DNA of 64,000 bases from Dromaius novaehollandiae (GCF_036370855.1 NC_088102.1:71681601-71745600); one strand, 5' to 3'; shown: positions 21,101 to 50,284, numbered from the stretch's first letter. Notes: generated by a model not told the origin, from the letters alone. A program made the numbers and translations.

Positions 21101-24100
21101 ATCCCCTTTTTTTTCTTGAGGTTAGTGTATACAGGAGTAAGTCCCAAATGTTGCCCAGTGCATGCATGTGATAATACAGCCAGTAAGCTCCCAGAATTTT
21201 CTGTCATTTGTGCTCACAGTTCTCAATTTCAATTTCTTGAATTATTAAATATGCAGTGGGGTTTCTTTTAAACATAACATCCTCCTCACAAACATTCTCC
21301 TTCTCGCTGCTAGCTCACTTATTCCTTTTTATATTTAATAACCAATTCTAGCAAAGCAATTCACTTAGAGCTTGAACATCACTCTTGACCTTCCCACAGT
21401 TACAGGAGTCTTGCCTAACCCTTACATAGTGGCTTCCTCCTCCCTTAAGCACGGGCTGGAAGACATGTCTTGCTTTGTGATCCTGCAGACCAGATGAAAC
21501 TCCATCTGTGATCAGACACAGCTGGCTGGCCTGGCCACTGGGCTGCACTGCGAACGTGTGAGGTACAAATGTGGCTGTGGGGTGAGACAGAACCAGTTGC
21601 AAGTGTAAGACTTATCAGGACGGGCTTAGCATTGCTGTCCTGGTTTGTCTGTGAAGGCTATTCTGTCTCCTGGCAGTCTCCCTGCTGGTCAGAACTCAAG
21701 ATGAGCCAATATGAGAAGTGTGAACTCACTGAAACAGAGAGAGAGGAAGAAGTGTGCTAGCCCATGACCCTACACTCTGCCTGGGACCCTGCTCTCCAAG
21801 GGGCTGCAGCCAGTATCTCAGACCCTCTTGTGGACATTAACCAACCATCTATACTGCCTCCCCCATCCCATAACCCAGCATGCTGCTCCTTCACGCACTG
21901 GGGAAAATAACATCCAAGAAGTTTGCTAATTGCTAGAGAATTCAGCGAAGTGTCCTCTGCAGGTGGGCAGCAGCAAAGCGGGGCACAGCTAGAAAGAATG
22001 AACTCAGGAAAACCGAAGGAAAACACACGGCCTTTGTCCTTGAATAGCTGTGAACACCACGCACACACAGCTGCCATGACCTCAAGACAAGCGCAAACAG
22101 TGGTTTATTTCCAACTCTCATACACCCTTGCTGGCTTGGCGCCACACCTTCCAACCCCTCCCGCACGCACCTGAGGGCAGTTCATTCACCTCTTACGAAG
22201 TCACCGAAAAGTGGAACCACTGACCAAAGACACCCTCTTTTTTTTTAAACCACATGCTGCTCCCAACTGTGGCCAGGCCCACTGTAGCTCCTTTCTCTTT
22301 TAACCAGGGAGGCCTCAGAGCCAAGACAGGCTTTCTAGATTGTAGCCCTCAGCACAGGAAAACCTCTCTTCTGTTAGCACGAGCTCTGGACTGTAACTAC
22401 CTGCAGAAACGTTTCTGAGGACAGACTGGCCTCAGTGCAGAACCCTTTCCACCGCAGGCAGCAAAAGAATCAGAAAATGCCTTTGGCTGAGCAATGCCAG
22501 CATATCACAACATGGGCTCAGCTCCCTTCCTCCCTTATCTTCATGGCTAGTTGGACCCCTGTATTTGCATAGTGGAGCTCTGGCATGGATCTATGATAAT
22601 AATGGCCATTTCCTTCTGCTGAGAGCAGTGCTTTTTCTGATACAGGACTGATGCTTTGCTTCAGAAGGAGATAAACGCGATATCGTTTTCCAGTTAGACC
22701 AATTCTGTTGTTTTTCTAGAACAATCGTCTCCATTCCCTGAAATCTCACTCATGCTGTGAAGTTTGAGGGCCTTCAAAAAAGGATGACAAACATCACAGC
22801 AAGGTAGAACTGAAGCCAGGAAGCAGATTATTGATTTGACTTAGATCAGCTCGCAGTCTCAGCAGTTCCGAAATGAGGAATGTGCTCATTAGCCCCCTGC
22901 TTTTTACACTGGGGGTTGGGAATGGAGATCAAGGATAGCATTAAAAAATGAGATTAGCACAAAAGGGGGGAGCAGAGAGTGCTGCTTTCCCAGGAAAAGA
23001 GCATTTCAGCAGGATTCAAAACTATTTTAATGCATTCACACTCCTCATACTGGCTCTTTTCTGCTCAGGAAGAGCACAGAACAGAGCCACAACAATCACA
23101 GCAGTGAGGAAGACTGCAAATGGAGAACAAATCCAAAACCCACCTGGAAGAACACTTGCCCTGCTATTTGACTTGTAAGCAGGCAGCACATGCCGAGTGG
23201 GGCTCTCCACTCACTGCTCAGCACCAGCTGATTTCCAGATGTTACTAACACGCTGCACCTCTCAGCCAAGCAAAGGTGCCTACAGTTATCTCACTCACCC
23301 AGATCCAGCCATGCAACCGAGACACAGCAAGAACTGCGCTCGAGTACGTGCAAACTCCCCATGAGCATAGACTGGCAACAGCCTGCCTCCTTTGTTTTGG
23401 CCAAGGCTGCTGATAACAAAAGCTCTCCAGAGCTGTTTCAAACTGTATTTCTAGGGACACAACACCCACCACCTGCTTCTGACGTCATTAAATGGCACAT
23501 GTTGCTCAACAGCACACACTGAATTGCTTGGTCCATATCCCACACTTCTGCCCACATACACAACATCCGGCTCAGCAGAAACACAGCTCGCTCGTTGGCT
23601 AAAACAGGGGTTTGTCCCCAGCTCCAGCCACCCACTTCACAAGGGCCATCCAAATTCCCTCCACAGTCTCCAAGGTGGTTTTTTTTTTTTAGGGGCCAGT
23701 TCATCCCATCTCTCTCTGGAGGGAGCCTAGACACCTAACCCAGACCTAAAGGGGGGGGTAACGAGTGTTCCCCCCCGCCCTCCATGCACACCGCCAGAGC
23801 ACTGGACATCAGCTTCTTTCCTTCAATGTCCCTATAGTGAATGAACACAGAATAAACTTGTGTTACAGAGATACACATGTAAAGCCGGGGCAGAACAGCA
23901 GGACCTGAGACAGTCAAAATTTTCACTCCTCTCTCCCATGACAACACTGCCAAAAAAGAACGTTTCACAAGCACAGGGACAGCCCTAATGGGAGTGACAG
24001 TGAAAAGGGGAAGCATGCATTTGAGCCCTCTTCCTCCCATACAGGACCCAACAGGACAAAAACAGGCCTCTGAGAGCCAGATCTGCCTGGCTGAGCTGAA

Positions 24101-25805
24101 GCCTAAGCTCAACAGTGCAGCCCCGCTGATAATTGGGCCCTTAGCCAAAAGGCCAGTGATCAGGCAGGCACAGCAGAGACACCAGTATCACCTCCAAGCC
24201 AGTCCCTGCCCACAAAAAGAGACTTCAGCCCTCCTAACAGGCCGCTCCCCGCTTACAGCACTGACGCTAGCCACAGCTTTAGGAACAAGGGGTACCACCA
24301 CGGCAGCCCCCTTGCCTCCAACCCACACCCCCACACAACTCACCCAGTGCTGTCTGCAAGAATTCTCCATTTGCTTCATTATCCAGCCTACAGACTTCTG
24401 CTTACTGCATCCTGCCAGCTGTTCTGCCCGTGAGCTTTTTGAGGTCAATGTAGCAGGCCGCGCCCGGCACCCTCCTCTTCTTTCCTTTTCACCCCATTTG
24501 CCATCATCTCCAAGCAGAAGATCAGTTCTCTTTGGAAAGCATTTGGACAACCTCAAATGGTTGGCCAAAGCAAGGCCAGAAATAACGGCAGAGCAAAACG
24601 CACTTCGTGAAGCTTTTTTAAAGGTGTGGACTTCTCAAAAAACTATCACAGCTCAGCAAGACTATGACACAGATGTAAGAAAATTTAACTTCAACAGTTT
24701 GGACTAATGTTATTAATATTCTGTGACATTTGAAGCCTGAGGAAGAAAACACACCACGATGACTCGTACTCTTGCACCACATCACAGTTTCTATTGTGCA
24801 ACTCTTCGGTTATTAAACAAAGCACTGGCATGGCTTTATCGGGTCATTTATGCAGAACTGCAGGAAAAATAGGTGGAATGTTTTACACAGATTACATTTT
24901 AGCGCTAAAAAAATCTTCTAAATGTACTTTTCAGAGTGTATACAAAAGAAGCAGTACACTGTAAGCAAAGCTACATCTTGGATGGAGTACAGACCACATT
25001 CTGCATCAACACCTTTTCCCCCGAAGTGAAGCAGTCTTCATGCCACAGAGGCCAGGCATACCGATGCCCCTCTAGACAGAATACCATTGCTAAACAAAGC
25101 AAGATGAATTCCTGGAAGATCTAAAATGGTACAAAAGCCAGATAAAGGCACTAAAAGATCTTTGGGCAAATGTTACTGTAGAGGCTTCCAACAACACATG
25201 AGGAACCCTCTTCTGATGACCTCTGAGGGATATGATCCTCCCGCTAGCAGCACAATGGCCTGTAGAGTGACACCACCATGCTGTTTACTTACATGCTCCA
25301 GCAGAGAAATGGCACCTTCTGATTTGCCAATACTATTTCTTCCTACAAAGTTTGGAGGTCCTTGAAGGTCTCTGCGAGTGGCTGTGCAGCCCAGCCTGTA
25401 TTTATGCTTACCGTAAAATACTTGCCGACCACAGGGTGATAGGGCAGTGGGATCAGATAGGCCTCTGTAGTGAGATTGTGATATACAGAAACCAAAATCA
25501 GTATCAAGACAGTGTCAGGTCAGACTGGGAACAGCAGCAAATTTAAGCACAATCTTAGATTCTTCCCATGCTTTCAACTTTTATAAGGCATACTCTAAAT
25601 ATGAATTTTCAGAGGCCCAAACTTTGGGCTATATTCTTAAAAATTAAATATCAGAGATCCCTAAGCAATGGAGGACTCCAGCCACAAGGGAGGCAAATGC
25701 AAGACACCCTCTACATGAAGAATCAGCATAGGGACTCTCTAAAACGAGAACACTACTGACAAGAGACACAGCAGGCAGCTTCCCTAATGAGAAGCCAGCA
25801 CCGAC

Positions 25806-25842
25806 ACTCAGGAGAAAATAAATAAATGAATAAATAAAAGAA
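25806..25842 (+). repeat. AATA-type microsatellite
   Basis: Repeated aaataaata units with one interruption (aatg). Confidence 0.75.
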
Positions 25843-26659
25843 TAATATGGCATGTGCTTTCAGATGAGAAGCCTAACCCTGAGGAAAGCTCCGCCTTGCA
25901 GTCTCTTCATAATGGCATGGGAACTGAATGCAGTGGTGGCAGTAGGGGAAGGAGGGGTCGGCACCCTGCTTGCTATTAGCACTTTTGTTATTACCACGTC
26001 CTTCACATTTTCAGAGCACTTTACAGATGTTAAGTAAAAGCCTGAAGGTCATTGCTAAAGCAAATCAGTTGGCTGCAGTGAATAGCTGCAGATCCTTATG
26101 ACTATGCTGTCAACCAAACACTGTGAAGCAAATATTCTGAAAATGAATGTAATGCGTTGCTTTGGTCTTATTTCTGTCATAATTCCCTAGGCAGTCAGGG
26201 ACCTAGAAGCCTTTGATGTCCCTTTGCAGCTCCAAACAAATACCTGGCCTTCCCCTCCTTATTTGTAAGTGACACTAACTCATTTCCTTCCAGTTTGCAC
26301 AACTGTGATGTCCCCAGTTTTTATCAAAGGACAGTGTATTCAGACAGTGTATTCAGACTCTCCCTGCTCCCTTTTCTGCAATTACTTTACAGGAAATGTT
26401 GCCTTCAAACATTCAGTGGCCACTCTGCATACCAGAAGCTGTTCTACATATTCTCACAATCTATGGCCAGTTGAGAGCTACACTTCAGGCTCAAATTGTA
26501 CTCAATGACCAAAAATTATCTTTATCTCTTTAATAATGGTATGGTGCTGACATGATCATTGCTACTACAGAAAGAAGTGCTGCACAGTATTTAGTGTATC
26601 TATTTTAGAGACCCTCTCCCTGCCCAACACACGTGGTCAAGATTTACTACTTGCTATCC

Positions 26660-26745
26660 CCACTTTATAGACTAGGATCTAAGGTACAAATAGATGCTTT
26701 GCCCAAGGCTACAGGGGAAGCGTAGGATTCTTCAAACCAGGTTTA
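26660..26745 (-). mobile_element. MIR-like SINE fragment
   Basis: The + strand reads as a reverse-complemented MIR core: ccccactttatagactagg, then a degraded gaggcacagag-like segment, then gcccaaggctacag. It is short and diverged; the call is from motif order only. Confidence 0.45.
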
Positions 26746-27231
26746 ACCACCTTAAAAAAATCAGGAGCCTCTTTTGGTCTGATGTCCTTCTGAAGTCACT
26801 GGTTAAAAGACAGGGGCCTCCTCCAGAGAAAGATTTGTACCATTCCCAAAATGATGGGATAATAAGCTGCCACATTCAATAGCGCAGAGCCATGTTTGCA
26901 GAGGATAGGTACCATTATATATACAAGTTCAACTGGGATATGACAACAGACACAGACTTCCCATTTGATTCAGCAAATTGCTCCTATAAATTCTACCTGC
27001 CACCTTCAAAGGCCTAATATATGCTGATTGTCAGGATTGTAGCAGCACAGAAAAGACTCAACAACAGCAAGGCTGACAGGGAAGGGGGAGGGGGGAAAAA
27101 AAAAAAAGGAACGATCCAGATAAAACATGACACAAAACAACAGAAAATCCTGAGATATAAGTGTAATGTTGTTGAAAGCATATGCTAGAAGGTATTCAGA
27201 GAAAACGACATCTCCAAGCATAATTACCCAT

Positions 27232-27345
27232 GGAGTAGACAGTGAGCTCTTCAGAGCAGAGGCTGCATTTTGTTATATACTTAGGTATCACTTAGCATAC
27301 AATAAATCTGGCTCCTCAACACTACGGCAATGCAAATTAAAAACC
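27232..27345 (+). mobile_element. Old amniote interspersed repeat fragment
   Basis: It resembles a repeat tail common in turtles, crocodilians and birds, with the order 'gtgagctcttcagagcag', then a 'cacttagcatacaataaa' part, then 'tggctcctcaacactacgg'. The family name is uncertain (L2, CR1 or derived SINE). Confidence 0.45.
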
Positions 27346-29599
27346 TGCTCTGCTTATCATAATCCTCCTGCCTGGTTGCCTAATTCTTGGGGAAGGAACT
27401 GTTGGCCCTGGAGACAGATCCTCAATCTTTATAAAAATCATAGATTTATCTCAGTATTTATATTTGATTCCACTGTCATCTACGTCATGCAGCAATTAAT
27501 AGGAGGCATGCAGTGCAAGAACTGCACAGATAGAAAACAAGAACCAGATACTTAATTCTCTATTGGACCAAAAAAATGGATACTTTCTGCATTCTTCACA
27601 AATATGGTAATGAGTTTTTAAAACTTTATAAGGATACTTAAATGCAATCTTTCAATGCCCTTTTCCTCACTGTGTTTAGTCAGACTTGGGCCAAAGTATA
27701 AAATGGCTTAAACCTGTCAACCTTTTGCCCCAAGAAGTCTTTCTTTCAGGATTCAGGCCTTTTGCTATAGCTTTTTTTTGTTTGTTTTAAAAGCTACATA
27801 GCCACAGAACAGATGAGTTAGAACAGACTTTGAGGTTCGCACTCTTCCCTTACATCTCTGAACTACAGACACATTTTAAAGGATCTCGGCACTGCAGCAG
27901 GCTTATGAATAAATCAAGATCTACTTTAATTTAAAACACAAGTGCAAAGGATTCACAACTACAGACGAGCAGGAACATTTGTTTCAAATTATAAACCTTT
28001 TTTTAAAGCCCTGCTCTTTTGCATAAAAAAGCAGTATATCTGGAATACAGAAACATTTTACATCAAAATTTTTCCAGTGCAGCCAAGGAGGAGCTAAAGG
28101 AATTCATTTCAACTGACTTCATTAGCCCCAAACTTAGGCATCTAGTCCAGGCAAATCACCAACGATCTCGCTACTGTCCATGGGGAGAGTGGTATCAAGA
28201 GAGAGTGATTTCATCCAGAGGAGTTATCTAAGAAACTGGAGATTAATCACCCTCTGAAGGTGTTCCTCCCTCACCATGGTCTACAGAGGCAACCTATATG
28301 CTTAGCAGACTCAGTGGCCACCATTTATATGACCGGCATCAGTGCTGATGAATTCCATCCCAAGTTACTTCAAGTAATTAACTGCAGCTTCAGTTTTGAA
28401 GCAGGATCTATAACTGGAGTGAATAGCAGAGGGTAGAGATTTTTCAACAACATCTTCTGAAGAAAATGCAGTTATGAGGTTAGTTTCTCTGAGCCAGTAA
28501 GTCTGTCCCAAGAACAATGTAAATTCCAATAAATTTGTATTTCGGTTTCAAAATGGGATCCCAGTTTCACATATAAGACTATATTCTTGAGACCTCACAA
28601 CAATACACACCATTACTGTACAATGTTACATCCTGACCTAGAGTCCAATGACCTTGACTATCTCACTGATCAAAAAATTTATCATACAAAATATCTAAAG
28701 CCATTTAAAAATAATTGAAAGAGCTGCTTAGACAACAAGTCACCTTCTGAACATATCATCAAAGGGATGGGGGGGGGGAGGGCCATACCAATAACAAAAC
28801 ATACATCAAAAGTTTCCCTTCTCCCCACGTTTTGCAGTAGCAAACAGCAGAGATGGAGGGCAACCGAAGTCTCACCATGCAAACAAAAAATCTCTCCTGG
28901 GATACACAGGACAGCTGGAACTTTGTCATTCAGTCTCCTAGAGCATCCCCAAAGTGCTACCCAACAATTGCCTCAGAGCAGCATTTCTCTGCCTCTCCTG
29001 AGAGAAAGGGCTTAGAAAGAGAGGGGTTTGGAAACCAAAACACAGGAACAAGCTGTCATAGACTCTCCTTGTTGAGCACGCTATCTCCCTCCCATTCCAG
29101 CTAGCACTGGAGGTTTTGCATATGGTGAATTTTCAAGGACACGATTCTGTTGGCAGGAACGACGGTCTTCACAGAGTCCCTTTTGAGGCCTGTATCCAAG
29201 GGTTTCCCCTCCAAAAGTTTAAGATCATGAAATGGATTGAAGACTGACCACGTGTTAGCCTTGTCACTAAACCATACATATTCCTCAGCAAAAGAGAAGC
29301 AGGTTGATGCAGGACAGACGTCCAAAACCAAATATATACATATCACATGTGCTTCCCAGGAAAATATGTACAGTTTTCTAGATCCACATTTAGCAGAAAG
29401 AGATAAAATCATCTGTGAAAAAGTCTTGGAGGAAAAATTTGTGAAGTCTTTGTGCATTGTTTGAGAGTTTAAAGGGGCCTGTGCCCCAAAATGTACGTTT
29501 GAGTCAGCTCAAGACTCCAGTGTACAACCAATCGAACAAAAATCACATTTCTCATGGGGAAATACAGGTCCAGGTCAGTAGGCAGCAGCCGAGGTTTGC

Positions 29600-29925
29600 A
29601 GGAACTTGCAGACATTCAGACAGACAACATCAGACTCTGCTTAGAAAAGCCATTCTTCAGAAGAAGCAATTCAGAAGTCATGAAATGCCCGCTTTATTCT
29701 GGAGACATACTTGATCTTACTTGGATCAAGTATGTATTGATTGTCTTCAGCAAAAGAGAAGCCACAAAAGGCTGGGGCTGCAAAGGGAGTATTCACATTC
29801 GTCTCCTAAAAGGATCACTGACAAGTCCCAAGCACCATTCACAGGATGAGACCTGTCTCATGAGAGCCTGGTCTCTTGATTTATTATTAAAATTACTTTT
29901 TCTTAGCATTTCCCCTTATGCAAAG
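29600..29925 (-). other. PAK6: Start of PAK6 3' UTR
   Basis: Sequence after the PAK6 stop. Two AATAAA signals occur on the - strand (29880-29885 and 29693-29698). A 12-bp-arm hairpin lies at 29705-29735. The true length of the 3' UTR cannot be seen. Confidence 0.45.
29693..29698 (-). terminator. PAK6: Candidate PAK6 poly(A) signal AATAAA
   Basis: The - strand AATAAA lies 228 nt after the stop. A GT-rich stretch (tgatgttgtctgtctg) follows about 60 nt downstream. The nearer AATAAA at 29880-29885 is only about 40 nt after the stop. Longer forms reaching further left are possible. Confidence 0.35.
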
Positions 29926-45248
<15,323 letters not shown>

Positions 45249-45361
45249 GATGCCTGGATGAGGAAAAGCAATCCCATCAGTGCTCTTGAACCTATAGGAA
45301 TGATCTGCCCAGTCAGTAGCATCATATATTAATTACGTTAATTAATTATATTACGAATATT

Positions 45362-45545
45362 CTCCAGTGACAAGCACTTTAACAATGTAACTGACACAAC
45401 CATCCACTTTTTGCAGACGTGGAAACGGAGGCAAAGAGAGAGCAATGACTTGCTCAAGACTACCCAGCAGGTCAATGGCTGAGCTGAATACAAACTTCTG
45501 GGATTTCTAATGACCTTTTCAGCGCTTCATCCACTGTGAAACTGC
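45362..45545 (-). mobile_element. MIR-like SINE
   Basis: The + strand reads as a reverse-complemented MIR: 'gacgtggaaacggaggcaa', then 'caatgacttgctcaagact', 'acccagcaggtcaatggctg', and a tail with 'gcgcttcatccactg'. The order and spacing agree with the MIR core and head. Confidence 0.65.
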
Positions 45546-45934
45546 GCTCCTATTTCAGAAAAAAACAACCAGCTACTATAACTGGCTGAACTCCTACCAC
45601 TTTGCTTCCTTTACTTCTATAAATTCATTTTGCCCGATATAAAAATTAAACAATATATAATAGATACATATTTATATTTTACAGGCTTGTACTTAGTGTA
45701 AAGGTTTGGTTTTAGAATCCAGCCAGCAAGGCAGAACTGATTTAGCTACAAACCTGGAATGAAGGGAGGTTACGAAGAGGGCTCAGACTGTCTTCTCACT
45801 GATTATTTAAGACTACATAGAATAAGTAATATACATTTGAGTCCTATTTAAAGTCAGCAGAGTTGCTGCCAAAGGAAGAGCTGCCCAAGACTGATCTGCG
45901 TTTTTCTAGCTTAAAAAGGGGAAGTTAGGGGGAA

Positions 45935-45962
45935 GAGAGAGAAGGAGAGAGAGAGAGAGAAG
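45935..45962 (+). repeat. (GA)n repeat
   Basis: gagaga units with one interruption, upstream of PAK6. Confidence 0.85.
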
Positions 45963-46254
45963 ATTGGGGGAAAACACACTCTGTCAGCAGGTTGCTGAGA
46001 AAGCTAAAATTAATAACTAAGATTCCTTTCCCTTGGGGGCTGAGAGATACAGTTTGTGCGAACAACCATTCAACTACAAGCCGAAAACAGCTAACACTTG
46101 AATATCTCCAAGCACAGGATGTGTTCAAAAGCTGAATTTAGACTTTATAACCAAAAAAGAGATGTAGAAAGAAAAACCAAAACTTTCAGACCTTCTTGAA
46201 ACTGAGAAGATATGAAGGAAACAGGGGAACAGGAGCTCCACATGCAATCACAGA

Positions 46255-46720
46255 ACTCCCACCCTGTTAGAGTGACACATGGTGAGACAGCCTGCGTGGC
46301 TGGAGGACTGTGATGGATGGATGGATACAACCTCTTCAGGAAAGAGGGACAGGGAAAATGGGGGAAGAGAGTGCTCTTTCCATGAAGGAACAGCTCAGCT
46401 GTAGGGAGATCTTCTCTGAAGAGAAGAGCCAGGCTTTTCACAGTGGCACATGGTGGGAGGATGAGAGATTACGGGCATAAACTGAAACATAAGAGGTTCC
46501 AACTGGATAGAAAGAAAAACTTTTTCACGATTAAGGGTAGTTGAGCATTGGAGCAGGTTACCCAGAGAGGCTGTGCAGTCTCCATCCTTGGAGGTTTGTA
46601 AGAGCGGATTGGATAAAACCCTGAGCAACCTGCTCTGACCTCAGACCTGACCCTGCTTTGAGCAGGAGGTTGGACTAGAGACCTCCTAAGGTCCCTTCCC
46701 TCCTGAATAACGAATATATG
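46255..46720 (+). mobile_element. Internally deleted CR1 LINE
   Basis: The part at about 46255-46365 translates to a CR1 endonuclease-like stretch (TVMDGW/DGYNLFRKEGQGKWG, with a frame shift). From 46441 the sequence jumps to the C-terminal ORF2 and 3' region: 'ggttccaactggatagaaag', 'gaaaaactttttcacgat', 'gagcaggttacccagagagg', 'gcaggaggttggactagag', 'ggtcccttccctcctgaa'. The middle of the element is missing. This is the best-preserved CR1 3' end in the window. Confidence 0.75.
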
Positions 46721-49700
46721 AAAATGGTTTGATGACTTTAAAGCTGCAGGTATTCCAAGTCTGCTTTTCCATTTGCTGTTGTAGAAGCAGGTTTAAGGGG
46801 GCAGATTGCTGTTCTGTGGATACAACGGAATTGGTTTGTTCCAGAGCTCAGCAATTCCTCTGTAAGAGTCTCTGTGTCAATGCGCAGGATGGACTGAGCA
46901 AGGAGGTAAGCCCAAGCAGAGACCCAGTGCCAAAACATGTTAGGTAGTTCACTGCTAAAGCTCTCTAGCTTGAGACAAAGCTGGGCAGCTTTAGTTTAGG
47001 GAATTTTTATCCACCAGTAGAAAGAAAATGTTTATATGCTGTTCCCTTTCTGCTAACAACTTTCTGCTTACCCATCTATACTCAGACTTTTTGGGGCAGA
47101 AAACCTCTAGAAGAGGCTTTAGGCACTATTAGAAATAAATTATGTGAAATTCCCACCTTGCTTTTGACAGAGTTTATAGACTCTAGAGTAGCTGAATTTA
47201 ACCCCTTCTATGGAATTACTTGGAACAATGAAATACAACCCTATACCTATTTTAAGGTATATTTAAGGTTCACTCTTCCCAGGGTTCTGACACAAGAACT
47301 CCTTTTTTGCAGTCTTTATTTATTTCACTATCAAAAAGACAGTTCCAACCAGTCTTGCATGGTGGCAGCAGCCAAGATTACGTTAAACTTGGTTACACTT
47401 ACTGGAAGTTAGTGTCCCAGTTCTTGGGAAACATTCTAAAAAAGTGTTACGCTGCTGTAGTTTTCTAAACCGAGTTTTGAAAACTCGGGAAATGAACCAG
47501 GTATGCTGCTTCTGAACCTTTGGAAGTAAATGTGCAGAGTTACGGTTGAAAGAAAATAAACACCATCAGAAGGAAGGCAACCCTTCTGATTAAGTTGTTC
47601 CCACAAGTCTAAATTGATAATGTTGTATCTGTAGCATCTTCCCTAGACATTTCATTGATTCAGTTGAAACCACGGTAGTAGATCACTAATTGTTAAATAT
47701 AGGAAATACTGACTACAACCACCACATCCATGCAATACAATTCTAGTTCATGACTTGCTCTTCTATGGATTATTGTATTCTAACAAACACACAGGAGCAG
47801 TATGATGGCTGTTGTGGAGGAAGGAACACGTTCTGGTTACTGCTGGGATTGAACAACTGATCTCCAAGCTTAACCTTGCATTAATATTAGCATTTACCTC
47901 TCACTAATATTGCTTAAGGTGAGGCATTACGCAGAACTACAGATAGGTGCAGACGACCTCCTCCTTGACATCAGGTAAGGATTTTAGCCACCTTCTTCAC
48001 CTTCATAGCAATCTCTCACCCCTTGTACCAGACCCCAGATTCCAACTATTTGTACCAAACAGATATTTGCAAGTGTCAGAGGCACAGAATATGTAAAGGC
48101 ATAGAATATTGTGCAGTAAACACGCATACACTTCTAGGGGACACTGACCTCAAAAATCAGCACACTTTGTGCTTTTTTTTCCCCACACAGGGAAAGCTAT
48201 GACAAACATTGTCCAGACGGTTTCAGTTAAAACTTGATTAGGGAGCAAAGTGCAGCCACATGGTGACCAATGACTTTACTTCCTAGTGCGAGACTGAGAT
48301 CCCAAAAACGCAAGCACACTTGCTTAGTATGGTTACCGTGATCCTGCAAGGACTGGGAAGGGGATGCAGTCAGTTAGGCACATTCAGACAAGTGTTTGTA
48401 CATCACAGAAGGGCTTTTAAAACCATATGAAGCCCCAGTCATGCAATCCATCCTTGGCAAAGCACAGGTTTCACCCACTGACAATGCCCCTTGCTATACT
48501 GTGTCCAGAAGCCTACTAGAGATGTCCTATAGCTGAAAAAGGAAGAAAAAGGCCAGGTAACTTAAAAAGACATTTAAAAAGGAGGCTGCAAGCAACTATT
48601 CTGCCTACAAGAGGTTTTGCAGTGAAAATAAATTTTTGCTTGGAAAATACTCCAGTGGCAATCCAAACACGTCTTATGGAGAGCTTATGGGTGAGAGACT
48701 GTGCTCTAGGTCTGCATCAATGCAACGCAAACACAGTGGTTCATCTCCAAGTTGTCCTAGGTGCTACGTATTAAATAATAAGGAATGCTAAAGTCATAGG
48801 GCAATTTTTTTAAGGGGGGAAAAAAAAAGTGCAGACAATCCTGGAAAGAGAAGATATTGTAATAGCTGGTGGTGCCTATACTATTCAAACCAACAGCTGG
48901 TGATACTGAGGGGCTTTCACAGCCTGCGAGGAAAGCAGGCAGTGAAATCTGCAGTATTATATTCAGTGCTTCAATTCCTGATCATTGACTACATGTCAGT
49001 CATGACAGCTACTAAAACCTTGATCCACCAGAACAGGGACATTTCCAGACAGAGTGATGTTACTGCTTTAACCCATATCTTTCCTTCTCCAGCTCCTGCT
49101 CTAGCTCTCACAGCTTCATTCCTCATCTCATCTTCATAACGAGAAGATATTCAGGGCAGAGGACAAGCTGGCTTTCAAGTTGGCTCATTAACTGCTTCAT
49201 GTGGTAGGGGTCCTGTAAAATGTGTTATGACAAATGCCATAACCATTAGCATTTGTAGTATCAATTGTTTTCTGAATCAGAAGGGGAATGATTACAACTA
49301 AACTACCAGATTAAAAATGTTCACTATTAAAGCCTGGGTGGTAATTTGGTCCCACGTAGAATAGTGGCTCTGTGCCAGCATATCAATTTGCACAAGCATA
49401 AACACCACATTTGTGCATTTACAGTAAATCACTGTACTTGTCAATCAACACCTGGAATGCACTTACTTCCTATATACAAAAGCATACTTCCTAAACCCTG
49501 ATAGAAGCATCTACTAAGTTCATGGTCAATATTAGGGTGACTAGCTGACATGGCCTGCATCTACCTTATTGACTTGTAATAGAACTCTTAAAAACAATAA
49601 AATGTAATCAACTCCAAATATAATATACCGCTGGGTATCCAATGACATTTGCTTTATATGGTCAGCATCAATCTTTGATCATAAAGACGTTGCCATATCA

Positions 49701-50284
49701 GACAGGTGGTTTAAAGCTACACTGCATTAAGATCAAATGAAATTCATACACTAAAAATAGTTTTTTGAAATCCAGTGGATTGTAATAATCTGTGTAGGTT
49801 TTGCATTTCACCGAGGAGGTCTGTATTTAACCAGTCTCCTTTCACTTTGTGGTTTTCATGCAAGAGCTATTTATTTGTATTTCCAATACCCACCTAGAGA
49901 ATGTTTAAATAAAAAACATAAAACAGGCCTTTTCTAATCCAGTAATAAATTCATAAGACTATTCTATGCATATAAGATTTAGATTTTGTAAATCAAGCCA
50001 AACCTGTATTTAAACGTAGACAACATCCCTTTAATATAATAACACAGACACTGTGACACTGATATTATAATAACCTACTAGACTTCGGTCTTTCATTCAC
50101 TGCTGACAACTGTATAAGAAATGTTACAGACATAAATAATAAAAGTCACTACCACAAGACACAAGCAGTCGGAGATTGAATTTCTCTCAGCGATCCATTT
50201 CTGCTGCCTGGGAAACCACGTTAGATTTTTTCAACTCCAGATATAGCTGTTCCTAGATGATACAGTTCCAAAAGCTGTCACATC

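Larger units (their letters stand above)
21101..29690. other. Tail-to-tail interval between PLCB2 and PAK6
   Basis: No supported gene was found. It contains MIR-like and other old repeat pieces (26660-26745, 27232-27345), an AATA-type microsatellite (25806-25842) and homopolymer runs: T near 23678, G near 23750 and 28768, and A near 27097. The longest open frame, 23988-24707 (+), has no recognisable domain. Part of the interval may be long 3' UTR of either gene. Confidence 0.55.
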
